Shown: positions 32,035 to 45,900 of the stretch, one piece after another
Position numbering within the stretch: position 1 is the stretch's first letter
Layout: each line of letters starts with the position of its first letter
Source of the DNA: Antedon mediterranea
Lineage: Eukaryota > Echinodermata > Crinoidea > Comatulida > Antedonidae
Length of the DNA stretch: 64,000 bases
Assembly: GCF_964355755.1 (NCBI RefSeq)
Contig: NC_092675.1
Span: forward strand, 31,631,112 to 31,695,111
Reading direction: 5' to 3'
Made by a program: the position numbers and the translations under genes
Notes under the pieces: generated by a model
Database searches by the model: none
Seen by the model: only the letters and a program-made list of their open reading frames with translations
What the model was told of the DNA's origin: nothing

Positions 32035-34802
32035 ATTAGCCCTTATTATCGCTCTACGGTATTTGGTTATAGTTGAATGCATCAATTCACCATGTGTATT
32101 TATTAATTTGAATACATGCCATTCTTTTGTAGATTTATTTGTCAAAGATGATGACAATTACTGCTACTCGTACACTTCGTCCTGTATTCTTTATTACCAT
32201 TATGTTACTTCCATTTATGGTAAGCCTTAATAGAGTTTCAACTCATCAAGAACATTGGACTGATATCATAGCTGGCTCCTTGATTGGAATATTCATAGCC
32301 CTATATATGGTAATTATTATATCAATCAAATTAATCAAATAGTAAATACTGTTAAATTCCCAGCAAATTGTAGCTCCGAGTGACGTGTCAGACAAAAGTT
32401 ACAGTGAAGTTTCATGAATTCTGTGATTTGTCTTTCATAACCGAATTTGATATGTAGTGTTCGGTGTTTGCCTGTGATTGTTGCTCATGCGTCGCCTGAA
32501 CCGCCGATATTCGGGAATGTGTTACTGAGTCTACTTAATTATCAAACCACAAAAACAGCAGGAAAAATAATCATATTTAAATTGACGTGTTATGGACAAT
32601 TCGCGTATTTTGGAAACAAGGCCATATACATGGCTACATTCGCGTGCTCAAGTTAGTGTTTACCGAGTGGTCTTTCTTCACATTATCAACATTTTGTCTA
32701 CCAGGATATGGGGTTGTATGGTATTAAACGCAGACTGAAAATCAAAATACATAATACGTACCAAGTGGCCTTTCTTCACATTATCAAGATGTGAATATAA
32801 TTAATGTAATTTAAAAAGTATCGCATCACTGGTACTACGGAGTGATCGGTAAGCAAATTGCAGCGGGTCTAACACTTTTTCAGCATAAGGTTCCATAATT
32901 TTCAAAAGAATACGTTCCAATGTTTTCATCGCGACAGACGTGAGCGCGACGGGTCTCAAATCATTCATGCTATTAATATTAGGTTTCTTTAGGTACTGGT
33001 ATTATGCATGAACGTTTCCAAATATCCGGGAACGTATGACAAGAAAGACACATATTGAAAATAAATGTAAATATACCATCAAGATGAGGAGAGCATACCT
33101 TAAGTACTCGTGGGATTATCCGGCCCAGCAGCCTTCGATGAATTGGGTTTCATGAATTCGTTATGTACATAAGAAAATGCTTATACTAAATTTGGGATCA
33201 TCTTCAGTCACCCGACACAAGCTAAATCGGGCCTATCTTTCTACTTTAAAATCATTAACATTAAAACGGTTATAAAATTCATTTAACTCATTAACATATC
33301 GCACAGTAACATTCGGAATCGAGGTAGGTGTATTACCACCGTTTGTGTAACCACTCATAAGTTTCATACCCTGCCAAACTTCTTTCATAATTAGACCTGA
33401 AGTTATGTTCAACTTTTTTCTATAAATGTTCTTCTTTAATCTCTCTAGTCAATATTTTCGTACGATTAGAGTCGCCCATCTTGAAGGCTCTATGTTTCTC
33501 ACACAACAGTAATTTAACGCCTTTCGTGATCCATGGCTTGTTATTAGGGTAGATTTTCACTTTTTTGAACTGGAACGCATTTATCGTTACAAAAGTTTAT
33601 GTACGAGCTCACTGCATGAGCAATACTATTCAAATCTTCATCCTCCGTAAAAATATCCCAGTCGGTAGATTCAAATTCCGCTATAAGGGCCTCCTCGGCT
33701 TCAGGTGACCATTTGCGTACATTAATAATTTTGTTTGGCAAGTCTTATTTAGTGGGCGATATTTGGGACTGAGTAAAACCAAATTATGATCCAATTTGCC
33801 CAAGTTCGATAGTGGGGTCGAATTATAAGCGTCCTTCACATTTGAGTAGCATAAATCAAGAATCGCGTTGTCCCTGGTTTTACATGTAACTAACATGATG
33901 ATAGTAAATGGCCGTAGTTTTCTTGAGCTTGCATCTGTTGAAATCGCCGTGGATAATTACAAGCGCCTCAATACCTTCGATTATTTCTGCGATCTCATTT
34001 GACATATTTTGGAAAGAATCGTGTGTTGTGTTTTATTGGGTTAGCGCCCCCTCAAGTTGACGTATTTTGGGAACAAATATGCGTATTTATAGGACTCACC
34101 CTATAGATTTAAATGATATTGAAACCATTTTATTCAGTGTTTATAGGACACAAAATGCAGTATACACTGGTAACTTATATTTAAATGATATTGAGACCAG
34201 TTTATTCAGTGTTTATAGGACACAATATGCAGTATACACTGGCTTGCAAACTTGAGCACAACACCATTGTATAAGCAAAATAAAGCATCAAGTTGTTTTA
34301 GCCCGCAGAACAATAGGCCTATTAACAAATATTGTAATAATTATTAATAACAGTTATAATGTGTTATATTCAGAGTCTGATTGTTCTGAATGGCTTTGAG
34401 GGATCGTTGCAAAAATCTAATCGACCAAACATTGAACAGCCGAAGAAAGAAGATAAAAAAGGTGGAGGAGGAATAATGCAAACGTTAACTAGAGAAGCCA
34501 GTCGTGTATCTAGTCGACATGCTAGTCGTCGTGAAAAGGGAAATGATTTCATGAGCAGGTTGCATGAAGTTAAATACAATACTGCTCACAGAAGTTACTA
34601 TGACAACAACATCGATGACTACAGACGGCAAGAAGAGTTTGTCTATAACCATCAACCGCCATTACCATCTTTTGCAGAAGATGGGTTGCCCGCGAATGAG
34701 CAAGCAGCCATAGCTGCCTTTAAAACAGAAGCACGCGATACGGACTTGGGAGATGGTCATTTAGCAGATGATGACCAACCAATGTTTTTATACCATCATT
34801 AA
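28802..34802 (+). CDS. Phospholipid phosphatase-related (PLPPR-like) membrane protein, 6 coding exons
   Basis: Coding exons: 28802-29041, 29671-29797, 30222-30399, 30835-30892, 32133-32309 and 34374-34802. All are GT-AG and in frame, giving 402 aa. The family has six membrane helices and lies at the cell surface. Motifs align with phospholipid phosphatases, but the catalytic residues are changed. C1 reads GRVIVGRPAPHFF (K to R, RP to AP), C2 reads SFPSYFASMS (SGH to SYF) and C3 reads LNRVSTHQEHWTDIIAG (S to N; His and Asp kept). This is the pattern of the non-catalytic PLPPR/LPPR branch. The long C-terminal tail (143 residues; GGGG, RHASRR, acidic end) is intracellular. An AG just before the first coding exon implies a non-coding 5' exon. 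Introns hold two LINE fragments. Which PLPPR paralogue it corresponds to is unclear. Confidence 0.9.
30905..32035 (+). pseudogene. Decayed non-LTR retrotransposon RT with 3' tail and (ATT)n
   Basis: Broken frames contain FSVPQGSVLGPQLFTMYVYP, YHVYADDTIV, WMAKNFLKLNDDKTEYILF, HWLPIKHRIVFKTLL and APRLWNDIPEWIR. These are RT motifs 4-7 and the C-terminal region of a CR1/jockey-like ORF2. It ends with GCGCCTTGAGCAC, then GTGCGCTATATAAAT, then an ATT microsatellite. It is 5'-truncated, with several frameshifts and stops, in PLPPR intron 4. Confidence 0.85.
32820..33900 (-). pseudogene. Decayed non-LTR retrotransposon, endonuclease end to start of RT
   Basis: On the minus strand from about 33900 downward, the sequence reads CKTRDNAILDLCYSNVKDAY, then GKLDHNLVLLSPKY (end of the endonuclease domain). 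WSPEAEEALIAEFESTDWD, NNKPWITKGVKLLL and finally MNDLRPVALTSVAMKTLE with LDPLQFAYRS (RT motifs 1-2) follow. Several frame changes and stops make it dead. It is a different LINE family from the + strand copy upstream, and lies in PLPPR intron 5. Confidence 0.85.
34113..34242. repeat. Tandem duplication of a ~69-bp unit
   Basis: There are two copies of a unit with TTTATTCAGTGTTTATAGGA and GCAGTATACACTGG. It is non-coding, in the last PLPPR intron. Confidence 0.8.
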
Positions 34803-36950
34803 TTATTTTGTATTCGTTTGTGTTTAAACAGCATACAGTATATGCATGGTGATACTATTGATATTTTCTGGAAGAAAATCTTTTGAAACATGTCGATAGA
34901 CCTATAGCAGCTAAATATACAGTATATATTACATTGGCCATGCTTGGCCTGGTTGCTGAATTTAGACATGTAAACACACATAATTTCCCACACATTCAAT
35001 GTATTATACACGTTCAGTCATGTCACTCCCTTCCCTCTCAGAAATGACTCATGCAATCCTTTGTTCGCTGCATTTGATGAGGTAGGCCAAAGCATATTTT
35101 TATGATTAGAAATCTACATTTGCTACATCTTTTAATTTTAAAATGAGAAAATTTTCTTTGTAAGGATCCTTCCTCTTTCCATCCGCATCCATTTCAAACA
35201 TACAAGTATGTTACCGATTGGAAGGTGTTTCAGAGTAGTTGCAGATGGAAGCTGAATATCACATTGTAGATTTTATAAATTATTATAATATATTTTTAAA
35301 ACAATAAATGGACTGATACATGTGGATAATTTATCGGCCTAATTAATTTTAGGAGTCAATTGGATGATTTCCAAGCTGGTTTTGTCGGTGAAGGTCTAAC
35401 TACATGAGTAAAATTGGCAGCCACGAATTGCTTAAATTGATTATTATATATATATAATGGTTGGTCTTATACTGAGCTGATGCTAACGAAGGAATAATGG
35501 TGGCCTTGTTTTTCAGTCTTTTTATGTTAGTGACGTTATACCATGTAGTTCCCATATATATATAATTGTACCTTTAGGTCTGTACTGTAATAGTTAGTAT
35601 TAATTAATAAATAGCCAATATACTAATGTATTCAGGTCTGTACTGTAATAGTTAGTATTAATTAATAAATAGCCAATATACTAATATATTCAGCTGCAAT
35701 CGTTTTCAGTACGTTTATACTAAGACACTAAACAATGTTAAATTATACAATTGCATATTATTAATCATAATATAGTTTTAATGTAATGTATTGATATTTT
35801 TTAATGTTTTATATATTGTATGTTTTTTTAAGCATCAAGAACAAAATTTCATGTTCGCCTAGTTGTGTTCATGACAATAAAGATTTATCTCATCTTAGTT
35901 CCAGCTCCATTACAATAATTTACACGTATTTTTAATCGTATACTTTGTATTATTTGTCATATTTATCTTGGAAATAAAATTTACTACTTCTTTTTTTTTT
36001 ATATGACAACAAGATTTGGCAGAACAAACGAACCTCTGCATCAATAAATAATAAGTTTACTAATCAATCAATCAATTTTAAATGTTAGCATGAATTTTTC
36101 TTTAGAATACGGGTAAGAAATATAATTATTCTGCCAAATCTAGAAACAAATCAAGGGCGTAGAGTAATCGCTAAGACGGAAGCTGAATCTGTGTTTCTCC
36201 AGTATCAGGAAAATTTGAGAAGACAGCATACAGTATGTTTCACATATGTATCGCCTATAATCATAAACCAACCTTACCCTATGATACAGGCGCGCATATG
36301 CAATACACATCAAATGCTGTTTAATGCTATAGTATGTCGATATACAGCACTAATCGGGTATATTCTGAAGGTTTAAAATACACGTCCCGTATTAAACAAA
36401 CGGAAAACATAGTATAGAAACAAAATGTTGAAGATGAATGAATTGAAACATAAAAATAAATTAGAAAGGGATTAATAAACTGTAGTATAGCCATCAAAAC
36501 AAGCCAAGTCCGCGTTATGGGGCTAGGGTTAATCGATTAATCATACATTTTTGTTAAACAATAGGTTTATTACTTTTCCAACTTAATTCGGCTAAGTACA
36601 CCTCTGAAAAATCTGGATTAGGTCCATGAATAAAATAACGAAGATGAAACCAGGCTACCTTACGAGATCATCAATCAATCAGAGCTTGTAGCCCCTCTAT
36701 CATAACTTTTAATTATCGAATAAAGCGTATATATTATGTGAATTCGACTTTGTTGTAGTCTGCATCCAGATACAAGAGAAAAATTAAAGTGGGTAGGTAT
36801 TTTACAAATTGTAACTCTCGTTACTGTAATGCTCTCTAAATGGTCGTTTACTAAATATTTTAATATTTCTATTGTCGATTGACTTTTGCATATCTTGTGA
36901 TCGTTCAGAATTGTTTTTGTTTTGTTTATAAGGAGGTGATTCTGACAAAA
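34803..36950. other. PLPPR-SLCO spacer
   Basis: The spacer contains the PLPPR 3' UTR (candidate AATAAA at 35304 and 35877) and a tandem ~60-bp duplication at about 35577-35695 (TCTGTACTGTAATAGTTAGT). No exon is recognised. The SLCO 5' UTR lies at its right end. Confidence 0.5.
35577..35695. repeat. Tandem duplication, ~60 bp x 2
   Basis: Two copies start CAGGTCTGTACTGTAATAG and contain ATTAATTAATAAATAGCCAA. They are non-coding. Confidence 0.85.
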
Positions 36951-39900
36951 ATGAACAAGCAAACAGAGTATGACCGTTCTCAAAAGTCTTGCAACCACAA
37001 ATGTGGTAGGCCTACAATTGATCATCCGATTCCATTTCTTGTGATTGCATGTCTACAATTCCTAACTGCAATTGCTGCTGGAACATATTTTGGTGGTGTG
37101 ATAAGCACACTTGAAAAACAATTTCAATTTGACAGTAAAATGTCTGGATTAGTAGGTATCATAAACGATGCATCAAGTTTATCAGCTGTTTTATTTGTAA
37201 CATATTACGGATCGAAGTCAAATCAGCCAAGAATTATTGGAATAGGAGCTATAGTTAGTTCGCTCGGTTATTTCTGTTGTGCGGTGCCGCATTTTTTCAA
37301 TGATAATTATCAATACAAAGGCATGTCAACAAACGATGAACAACAAAATACTGGTCCACTTTGCAATGTTACCCTTGGTAATAATTCGGCTGAAGAAATA
37401 CTGGAAACAGTGTATGTTGAGAAAGACACGAGTGGCATTGCTTGGCTTTGTATTGGCAATTTGTTGATTGGTTTTGGTACATCACCATTATTCCCGTTGA
37501 CACTTACTTATCTTGATGATTCTACAATCGATCCTTCCACAACATCGATTTATATTGGTAATTATACAACCTTTAATTTACTGTAATCAATTACCATATT
37601 TGAAATTTTAGTCGTTTAAATTGATTTTAATGAAAGCTACTTGCATTTATGATCAGTTTAAATGAGTTATTTTATGCTTCTCCTAAATTGTTTAACCAAT
37701 TAAATAATTGTTGTTATAATTATCCTTTCTTAGGTACCTTTATGACGATGACATCATTTGGACCTCTTCTGGGGTTCTTTACTAGTTACAAGTGTTTGTC
37801 ATTATACGTTGACTTCGAACGCTTTAGTGTAGAAGACAAGCCACTAGGATTTCGAGATCCAACTTGGCTAGGTGCTTGGTGGCTTGGATATCTTTGTGTC
37901 AGTGCTTTAATGTTATTTTTGTCTTTACCAATGTTTTTCTTTCCAAGACACCTCACCAAGCACGAATGTCAGATATGTAGCCGAATGATTAATGATGGTA
38001 AAAAAGAAGACATTATGGTTGGAATGTCTTTTCGTATGTTCAATGAATCTAGCGTCCTTGCAAATATTATTGGTAAGATACAAACTATTACAAAGTCAAC
38101 CTCAAAAGAAAATTAAAAATATCAATCTGTTTACCAATTTTTATGAAAATTTAAAAATATTTTTCTCTATATGATTACATAGCCCGCAAAATATTGTCTA
38201 TTATACGATGTTGACAAAAACAAAGAAGACAACAGAACGATAAATATCATGTTTGTTAATTTAAGCTTAAATTAGTTTCTTCCATAAAAATCACCGTATA
38301 ATTACTATTGTAAACATTTATTTGGTTTATTGTTTAGGTTTTATGAAAGCAATTAAAAGACTGATAATGAATCCTGTATTGACATTCGTATTATTGGCAA
38401 CAGCTTGTGACGTAGCAATTATTGGAGGCTTCATATTCTTTGTAGCCAAGTATATTCAAGTGCAGTTTAATGTAGCTCCAGCTATCGCTTCCATCATCGT
38501 TGGTAAGACTTACTGATCATAATGCTCATAACTCATTTTCCTTAAAAACCATAAGATCGCTATTCTTTCAAAACTCAAGTGTATCCACATCCACATATAG
38601 AAAAAATCAGTTTTCTTTAAAAGGGTTGGGGTGGTTGTGTTTAAAAAAAAATTAAGATGCTCATCATCCGTAAGCATTAACTAACTGATGGTTGTAGAGA
38701 TCATCAACGGGAGAAATTTAAAGAACTTCCAACGAAAAGTGACAAAAAGATTACATATGCAATTTTCTTCTCCACCGGCATAGTTTGTTGCAGATCACGT
38801 CATACGTATTTAGTGTCACTTTTTAAGACCAATTTATGTAAATTTAATTTATTTAATTACAAGAACAGTAATTCCAACTGTTACGTAAAAAGGTCGAGCG
38901 GCTTTTTTTGTAAGAAATATTTCTTGTTATTTTTAGGTCTTACCACAGCTCCAGGTAATATAATTGGCAACGTTATAAGCAGTTTTATAATAAAAAGATT
39001 AAAACTAAAGTTACGCGGCTTATCTCTCATGGTAGTAAGCATCTGTTTGACGGCGGCGTGTTTGTCAATTCCTGTACTCTTTATTGGATGTACCAATCCT
39101 AAAATAGCTGGTGTAACTGTTAACTATGAAAATCACCAACAATTGTAAGTAATTCACATCCATCTAAATATTAGGGTGTCTAGAAAACTTAGATCTCAGA
39201 TATATCTGAGTTTTCTAGATCTAGACAACTCAGATATCTGATACTATAAATTTTTTTGATACTGCCACGTTAGATAGAAAATGTCTGACGATTTTACCGT
39301 CGTATTAGGCCTACTACCCACAACCTGATTGTTTACTCAGCCACAACTCAGACGTTTAATTGATTCCCATCCTGGTCATCAAGTTAAAGCCCGTATAAAC
39401 ACGATAAGTATGATCAATTATCTAACTTATATTTGTAATTTGTTTGGTTTCATCCTTAACAGAAGTTTACCAGTTGCTGGTGATGCCTGTAATCAGCATT
39501 GCTCATGTTCAAACGGTGTTTACGAACCTGTTTGTGGCGCAGATGGTGTAACGTATCTATCCCCGTGCCATGCAGGATGTACTACACTACACAATGATAT
39601 TGCTAACAACAAAATGGTATCAAAATTACTCTCAATATTTTACTGAGTGATTTTTTATAATAATATTTAATAATGTAATGAGTTTAGTACAATTTGTTTT
39701 TAAACATTTATTAGATTATAATATGTAGGCATATGTGAATAATTAATTCTAACAAAGAATGTATATTGTTTGTTTGATGTTTTTATAATTTACAGAACTT
39801 TTCGGACTGTGCATGCATTGGTCAATCTTACACGGACAGTGACATTCCTGTGGCTATTGAGGGCGTATGCAATTTTGTTTGTGATAAAACATTTGTATTT

Positions 39901-42900
39901 GCTCTATTTGTTGCAATCATTTCAATGTTTGCTAGTATGAGAACAAATCCATGCGTAATGACAACATTAAGGTACCTACCGTATGTCAAGTGTTAGTTCC
40001 GCATTTTACAATATTTTTGCACGCACCACCCGTAATTCCGTATTCGACATACATATCGGGATACTTCCTTCATGGACAGTCAAACTATTTACCTTTCGTA
40101 TGAGATTTTTCGTTTTTGGTCCATTTACTCATTTATGCATTTCTTCAATTTATTGGAAAATACCAATAATACTGTACCAATATGAAAATGTAAAGTTTAT
40201 TTACTTAGATCTGTAGCAGACGAGGACAGAGCTGTAGCGATGGGTTACCAGAGTCTTGTAGTAAGAACACTAGGTAATTTTAATGACCTACCTTGCTTCA
40301 ATATTACTTTATTTTCAAGATGATTCTCTCAATTAGTAAGGGAGTGCAGACGCATTCTCTCCATAAATTCTTCTTTTTTTCTAATTCGAACCTATCCATA
40401 AAATCCTTACGGGCTGCGGCTGCCAAAAATTATTTTTTAAAGAACTGATTGATTACGTTGTAGGTTTCTTACCTGCTAGCCTATACTTTGGTGCCGCTAT
40501 TTCTTCAACATGTTTATATCGTCAAGAAACAGATGCTGGAAATGGTGCATGTCTAATATACGATCTTGAACATTATCGTTTTGGCTTCATTGGTACTTTT
40601 GTCGCTTTGAAGGTTATGGGTGGTATTTTTGCATGTTGTGTCTTTTTGACTGTTAAGGTAAGATATTCTGTTTTATATAAGAATAGCATGCATTCAATAT
40701 TTCTATATAATTTGTTTCTACACCATTAATAATGTAATATAATGTTGCGTTGAGGTACTAATGAAGACTCTTACTCGCTTGACTGTCGTAACACATATAT
40801 TGTTTATTCAGTATAATACTTCAGTACAATATACAACTATAAGTATAGATAAGGAACGGACGATCAATGATGCTGTCAGTGAGGTGTGAAGTGTGTTAGT
40901 CTGCTTCTGGAGAAGTGGCTGTGAGGTGTAGATGTTCTTCTGAAGAAATGGCTGTGAGGTGTGTGCTCTGTGAGGTGGCTGTAAGGTGTGTCTGGGCCCT
41001 TCTGAAACTTGGGAGTATATTGGCCCTCGGTTCATTTGCATATGTCACTACGTAATATTAGAGGGTAACGATTGGTCCTAAGTTGATCCAGGGGTGTTTA
41101 AGTGGGAGTGATTGATCTTATCTGGGGAGGTTACAATGATGAATTGGCCCTGTCGAATCTCTGCTTAAAACTGTCAGTATCTAATTGTTTTACGATGGGA
41201 ACGGTCGCAAAGTTAAGCTAAGTGTTTTCTTTAGGGACTCTATTATAAACTAAATGGTCATTAAAACATCTGGACAAACTCTCCCCTGGACTTTCTGGGT
41301 CAAGTTTGTGAACTTATTTGAATTCCGATACAAAGGTCGATTTCTTAAATATAAAAGTATATCGTTATATTACATCCCTCTGTTTCCCTTTTTTTCTTCT
41401 TCTAATCTATTTAAAATATAAAAATGGTTATAATGGTGGCATGCAAAATTAAAGTTATATAAAGGAAAAAAAAACATTATTATACATATATGCAAAATTG
41501 AGTTAGCCAAAACCATTGACTCTGAAGTGTAACCTTATCACTTTCACTCTCTCTCTTCTCTCTCTTTAAAAAAATGAAATTAAAAATGAATTTGGTATAA
41601 AAATTCGGATTACCGAAATATAAACATCACAACGGTTGGGTTTCCCTAAAAAACATCGGTCAAGAAGTCGACTCTCGTTAATTATTTGAAATAGAAAAAA
41701 ATTTTTATAAAGGATAAATTGAAATCAATCGGTGGGTTTATATAATAATCGATAAAAACGGAATGCACTCCACGGTATGTCCAACATGTAGGTAGTGGTG
41801 TAAGGGATCTCATTCAAATATACCATACCGCAATTCAAGCATTGGTATTTCTTGTTGAAGGATATTTGTTGGCAATTTTTGTGAAAAAATGTGCCGCAGC
41901 ATTTGTTGATTGTACAATCAGTATGAAAGTTTTTAATTTCGGGGTTACATTGACAAATTTGGCAGGGGGTATCTTGGTATTTATTTTCCAGGTACTGCAT
42001 GTTACGGATGTGCGAATGTAGTTTTTTCTTATATTTAGTTACAACATATCCAAATGGTGAGTGTTCGCTAGGTTTTAATTCGTCTTGGGGTATGATGCCT
42101 GTTTGTTGTCGGACTCTTGAAAAAAATGTTGTGCATTGTGGGGCTTTGATGTCTTTTGTAATTGCTAAGAGCAGGAGGGTCATAGAATAAATATGTTGTC
42201 TGTGAAATGCATGTGTGTTTGGTATACAAGTGGCGATGCCGTCTAGATTAATGGAAAGGTCGATTGTGGAAAAGTCAAGTAGGGCTGGTTCACTCTTATG
42301 CTTCCAAATGTAGTCTATAATGGGGGAGGACATTTTGTCGAAACAACATAAATAACTGCCAATGTGTAAAAGGGTATTTAATTTGAGGTTTGTCAGTTGG
42401 TCTGCTGGACGGATGTCGCAAAGGAATAATAAAACTCTTTTCAAGGAATCTAAAGTAAATGGCATCGTTTTGGTAATATGGAGAATTACGTTTTGTTCGC
42501 TTTGGTAAAGGATTATCTTCTTTATAAGGGCACATTCTGTGGACAGGGGCGTCATTTGAATTTTGTGTTTTAAGCATTACTGTGTAACGTCAAGCTTTTC
42601 GGATTCCATTTTAGGGGGAAATTTGGAATTGACTAAAATTACGATAAATAAAATTAAAATGTATTTAAAATAAACAATATTAAACTAAATAAACGATATA
42701 AAACTCAAACAATAAAATTTCAAGTTCAACTATTACAACAATCTCACAAAAGTAAATTAACTTATAATTCGACAGTAAATAATGTATATTTGATACGCTC
42801 GTGCAACTTATTTATAGTCTGCCCATCCGGTTGTTTATATATATATAGCTCGTAATTGGCTCTACTCCTCCCTCGAGCGTTAATCAAACGTCAATTGGTC

Positions 42901-45900
42901 AAATTTAAAGAACTTAGAGAATATGTACAATGAATATATATCAAACAAACGCACATCGATCACCGCCTATCATAACGCCACCTATCGTAACACCACCCCC
43001 AATACGTAATGTAAACATTCGACAACCTCCAGAGGAACGACTAGTAGACAAAAATAAGCAAAGCAAAGATACTACACATCGAAATGTACCAGTTGAATTG
43101 TATACATCGCCCAAACCACTAGTACCCAACATAACTGAATTTAAGTCAGCACACATCCCAAAACAACAAGACTTAGATAGATTAATTGATGTTATTCAAA
43201 GAAAGATAATTAGAGATTATAACCTCCCAGTAGATGTTAAACAATTACGTGTTGAACAAGAAACTTCACCATTTTTTAAGCCAGTTTACGATTATTTAGC
43301 TCATGATATCCTTCCAGCTGATAAGAAAGCAGCTCGTGCAGTTCAGAATAAGTCAGAGCAGTACATATTGTGCAACGGTTTACTATTCCGTTTATTTTTC
43401 CAAGATAAAGGTGGAGAATTTGTATTGCAATTAGCTGTTCCTGAAAACTTATCAGAGACTATTATTTCTCAGTATCACGACAATTTGTTAAGTAGCCACC
43501 AAGGTACGATGCGTACTTACCTTACCATTAGGAAATTATTTTACATGCCCCTTATGTTCGAGAAAGTCAACAATTATACCCAAGCGTGTCTCAGATGTCA
43601 ACAATTTCGTCCCAAAACCGATAAATTACGTCCTTTACACGATCGAGTACCAGCAACTTACCGTCCCTTTCATACACTCAGTCTAGATTTTAAGAGTATG
43701 CCAACATCACCTTCAGGTTTTAAACATATTATGGTAGTATGTGATGAGATAACTAGATTTTTGATTTGTGTACCTTTGAAATCCATTGATGCCGAAACAA
43801 TTTGCGAAGCACTAATTCAAAAGGTCATCAGTATTTTTGGGCCCCCATCTCGTCTTATTTCAGATGCAGCAACCTCCCTTACAGGAAAATTATTAACACT
43901 ATTATGTAATACCCTTAATATTGATAGGAAAATCATCAGCGTCCACAATCACGGTAGTTTACAAGTTGAACGTCATATCCGCACCGTATCGGACCTGTTA
44001 AAGGTCAACCTTAACCAATTCGGAACAGATTGGGTTAGATTTGTATCAACAACATGTTATGCTTATAACTCGTTTTCATCCCCACATCTAGGAAACCACT
44101 CCCCTTACGAATTAGTTTTTGGCCGCCAACTTCCAAGTTTGACCTCATTAGCATTTAACCCTATTTCAGGATTGTCTCATTCCTATGAAGAATACTTTGA
44201 ACATCTCAAGAAGAAATTTCAAAACATTTCACAGACAATGCTACAATTACAGCGAACACAACAAAACGTCCAAAACTCGAAAATTTCCCAACGCTTAGAA
44301 AAAAGTCCAATTTACTCAGTAGGACAACTCGTATATTTATACAAGCCAACATCATCATCACTAACAGCAAATTCAAAGAAAATCGCCGCAGAATGGGTCG
44401 GACCATTAGTGATTCATGAAGTACTAGACAGAACACACTACATCCTAGCGACGATTAAAGGAGAAATACTTCGCGACGTATTCAATTATAAAAGACTGAA
44501 ACCCTGTTTTATGAGAACGCCTAAAGAACGCAAAAATTTTACACATCTACAAAAACTTAAACAATTGTTGAATGAACCCACCGATGATAATAACGAGAAA
44601 ATCCAAAACACCATTAATGTAGTAAATGACGAAACCAATGTTGAACATGATAGGACACCAGCCCAATTGCAATCAGATACCCTTACACATCCAACTAAGA
44701 TAGAACCCCTTAACTTGCAACCTTACATTGACTGTGTAGAGAATAACATGGGATTAGCAGCCCCATTCCAAATGAAAGAAGAACAAATTAAGGAACAAAC
44801 TAATTTAATTATGACAGCACCTAATGATTCAAATATGATATTAAACCGAGGTAGATTTAAAGCAGGACATTTCCAAGTTTTAGTTTCATATTCTAAACCG
44901 ACTTCAGCCGAACGCAACACCGATAAAACAAAACACGAATCTAATGATCGCAAATTTTGGTGGAATATTGACAGATATAACGATACAGATAAATTAATTA
45001 AAGAGATCATTAATGATAAACAGATACCGATAAGTGGATCGCCAAAACGATTCATAAAACGTTTGTATAATGCAACGAATTACTGATTTAATTTTTTTTT
45101 GCAAGATTATTTTTAAATTACGACATTTGCTAAATTAATGATAGCATAGTCTACGTATTTGATGAGATTTGTTTAGTAATGATGTGATTTCAGTTAAAAG
45201 AGAATTGAATTTATGTTTAAGTATTGATTTGTAACGAGTTTTTTGATAAAGATTAATTTTGAATTTTGATGATCGATATATTGAGATATTGAAAAGAACG
45301 ACAATCATTTTGTAACAAATATTTTGTTTAACCTTTGAGTCGTTAATCTCAAGCATTAATTAATTGATATACAATAACAGGAGATTTTCTTAGTACTTTT
45401 AATTGTAATTTTTTTTTAAATTGAGTACAAAAGTCGAATTTGTCGATTGATTGAAATCGTAATTACCTGTGAATATAAATGCTTAAATCGATAAAGTTGT
45501 GATGATAACGATATATTGTGGATAAGTTTGTGTCAACGGGACACACACATTTGTTTCTTTTAAAGTTTTAAGTGATTAAGTTTGATATTTTGATTTTAGG
45601 CTAATCAGCCACAGTTTCTTGAGTTTTATGTTTTAATTTGATGATTTATGTTTGAAGGCCATTAGAATGCGATGAGTTGTCGCACAATTTGATGTATGTT
45701 CAATGTAACATACTATTTTTAAGTTTTGTATTTTTATTTGAACTGATTTATGTTTGATTTACGCGAATTTTATACCAAATTAATTTTTAATTTCATTTTT
45801 TAAAAAGAGAGAAGAGAGAGAGTGAAAGTGATAAGGTTACACTTCAGAGTAAATGGTTTTGGCTAACTCAATTTTGCATATATGTATAATAATGTTTTTT

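Noticed and set aside
31858-32157. Asparagine-run protein on the minus strand
   Set aside because: It is a translation of the ATT microsatellite at a LINE tail.
36879-36950. Upstream in-frame ATG for the SLCO gene
   Set aside because: It would add a hydrophobic cysteine-rich stretch not typical of OATP N termini. The ATG at 36951 has a better context.
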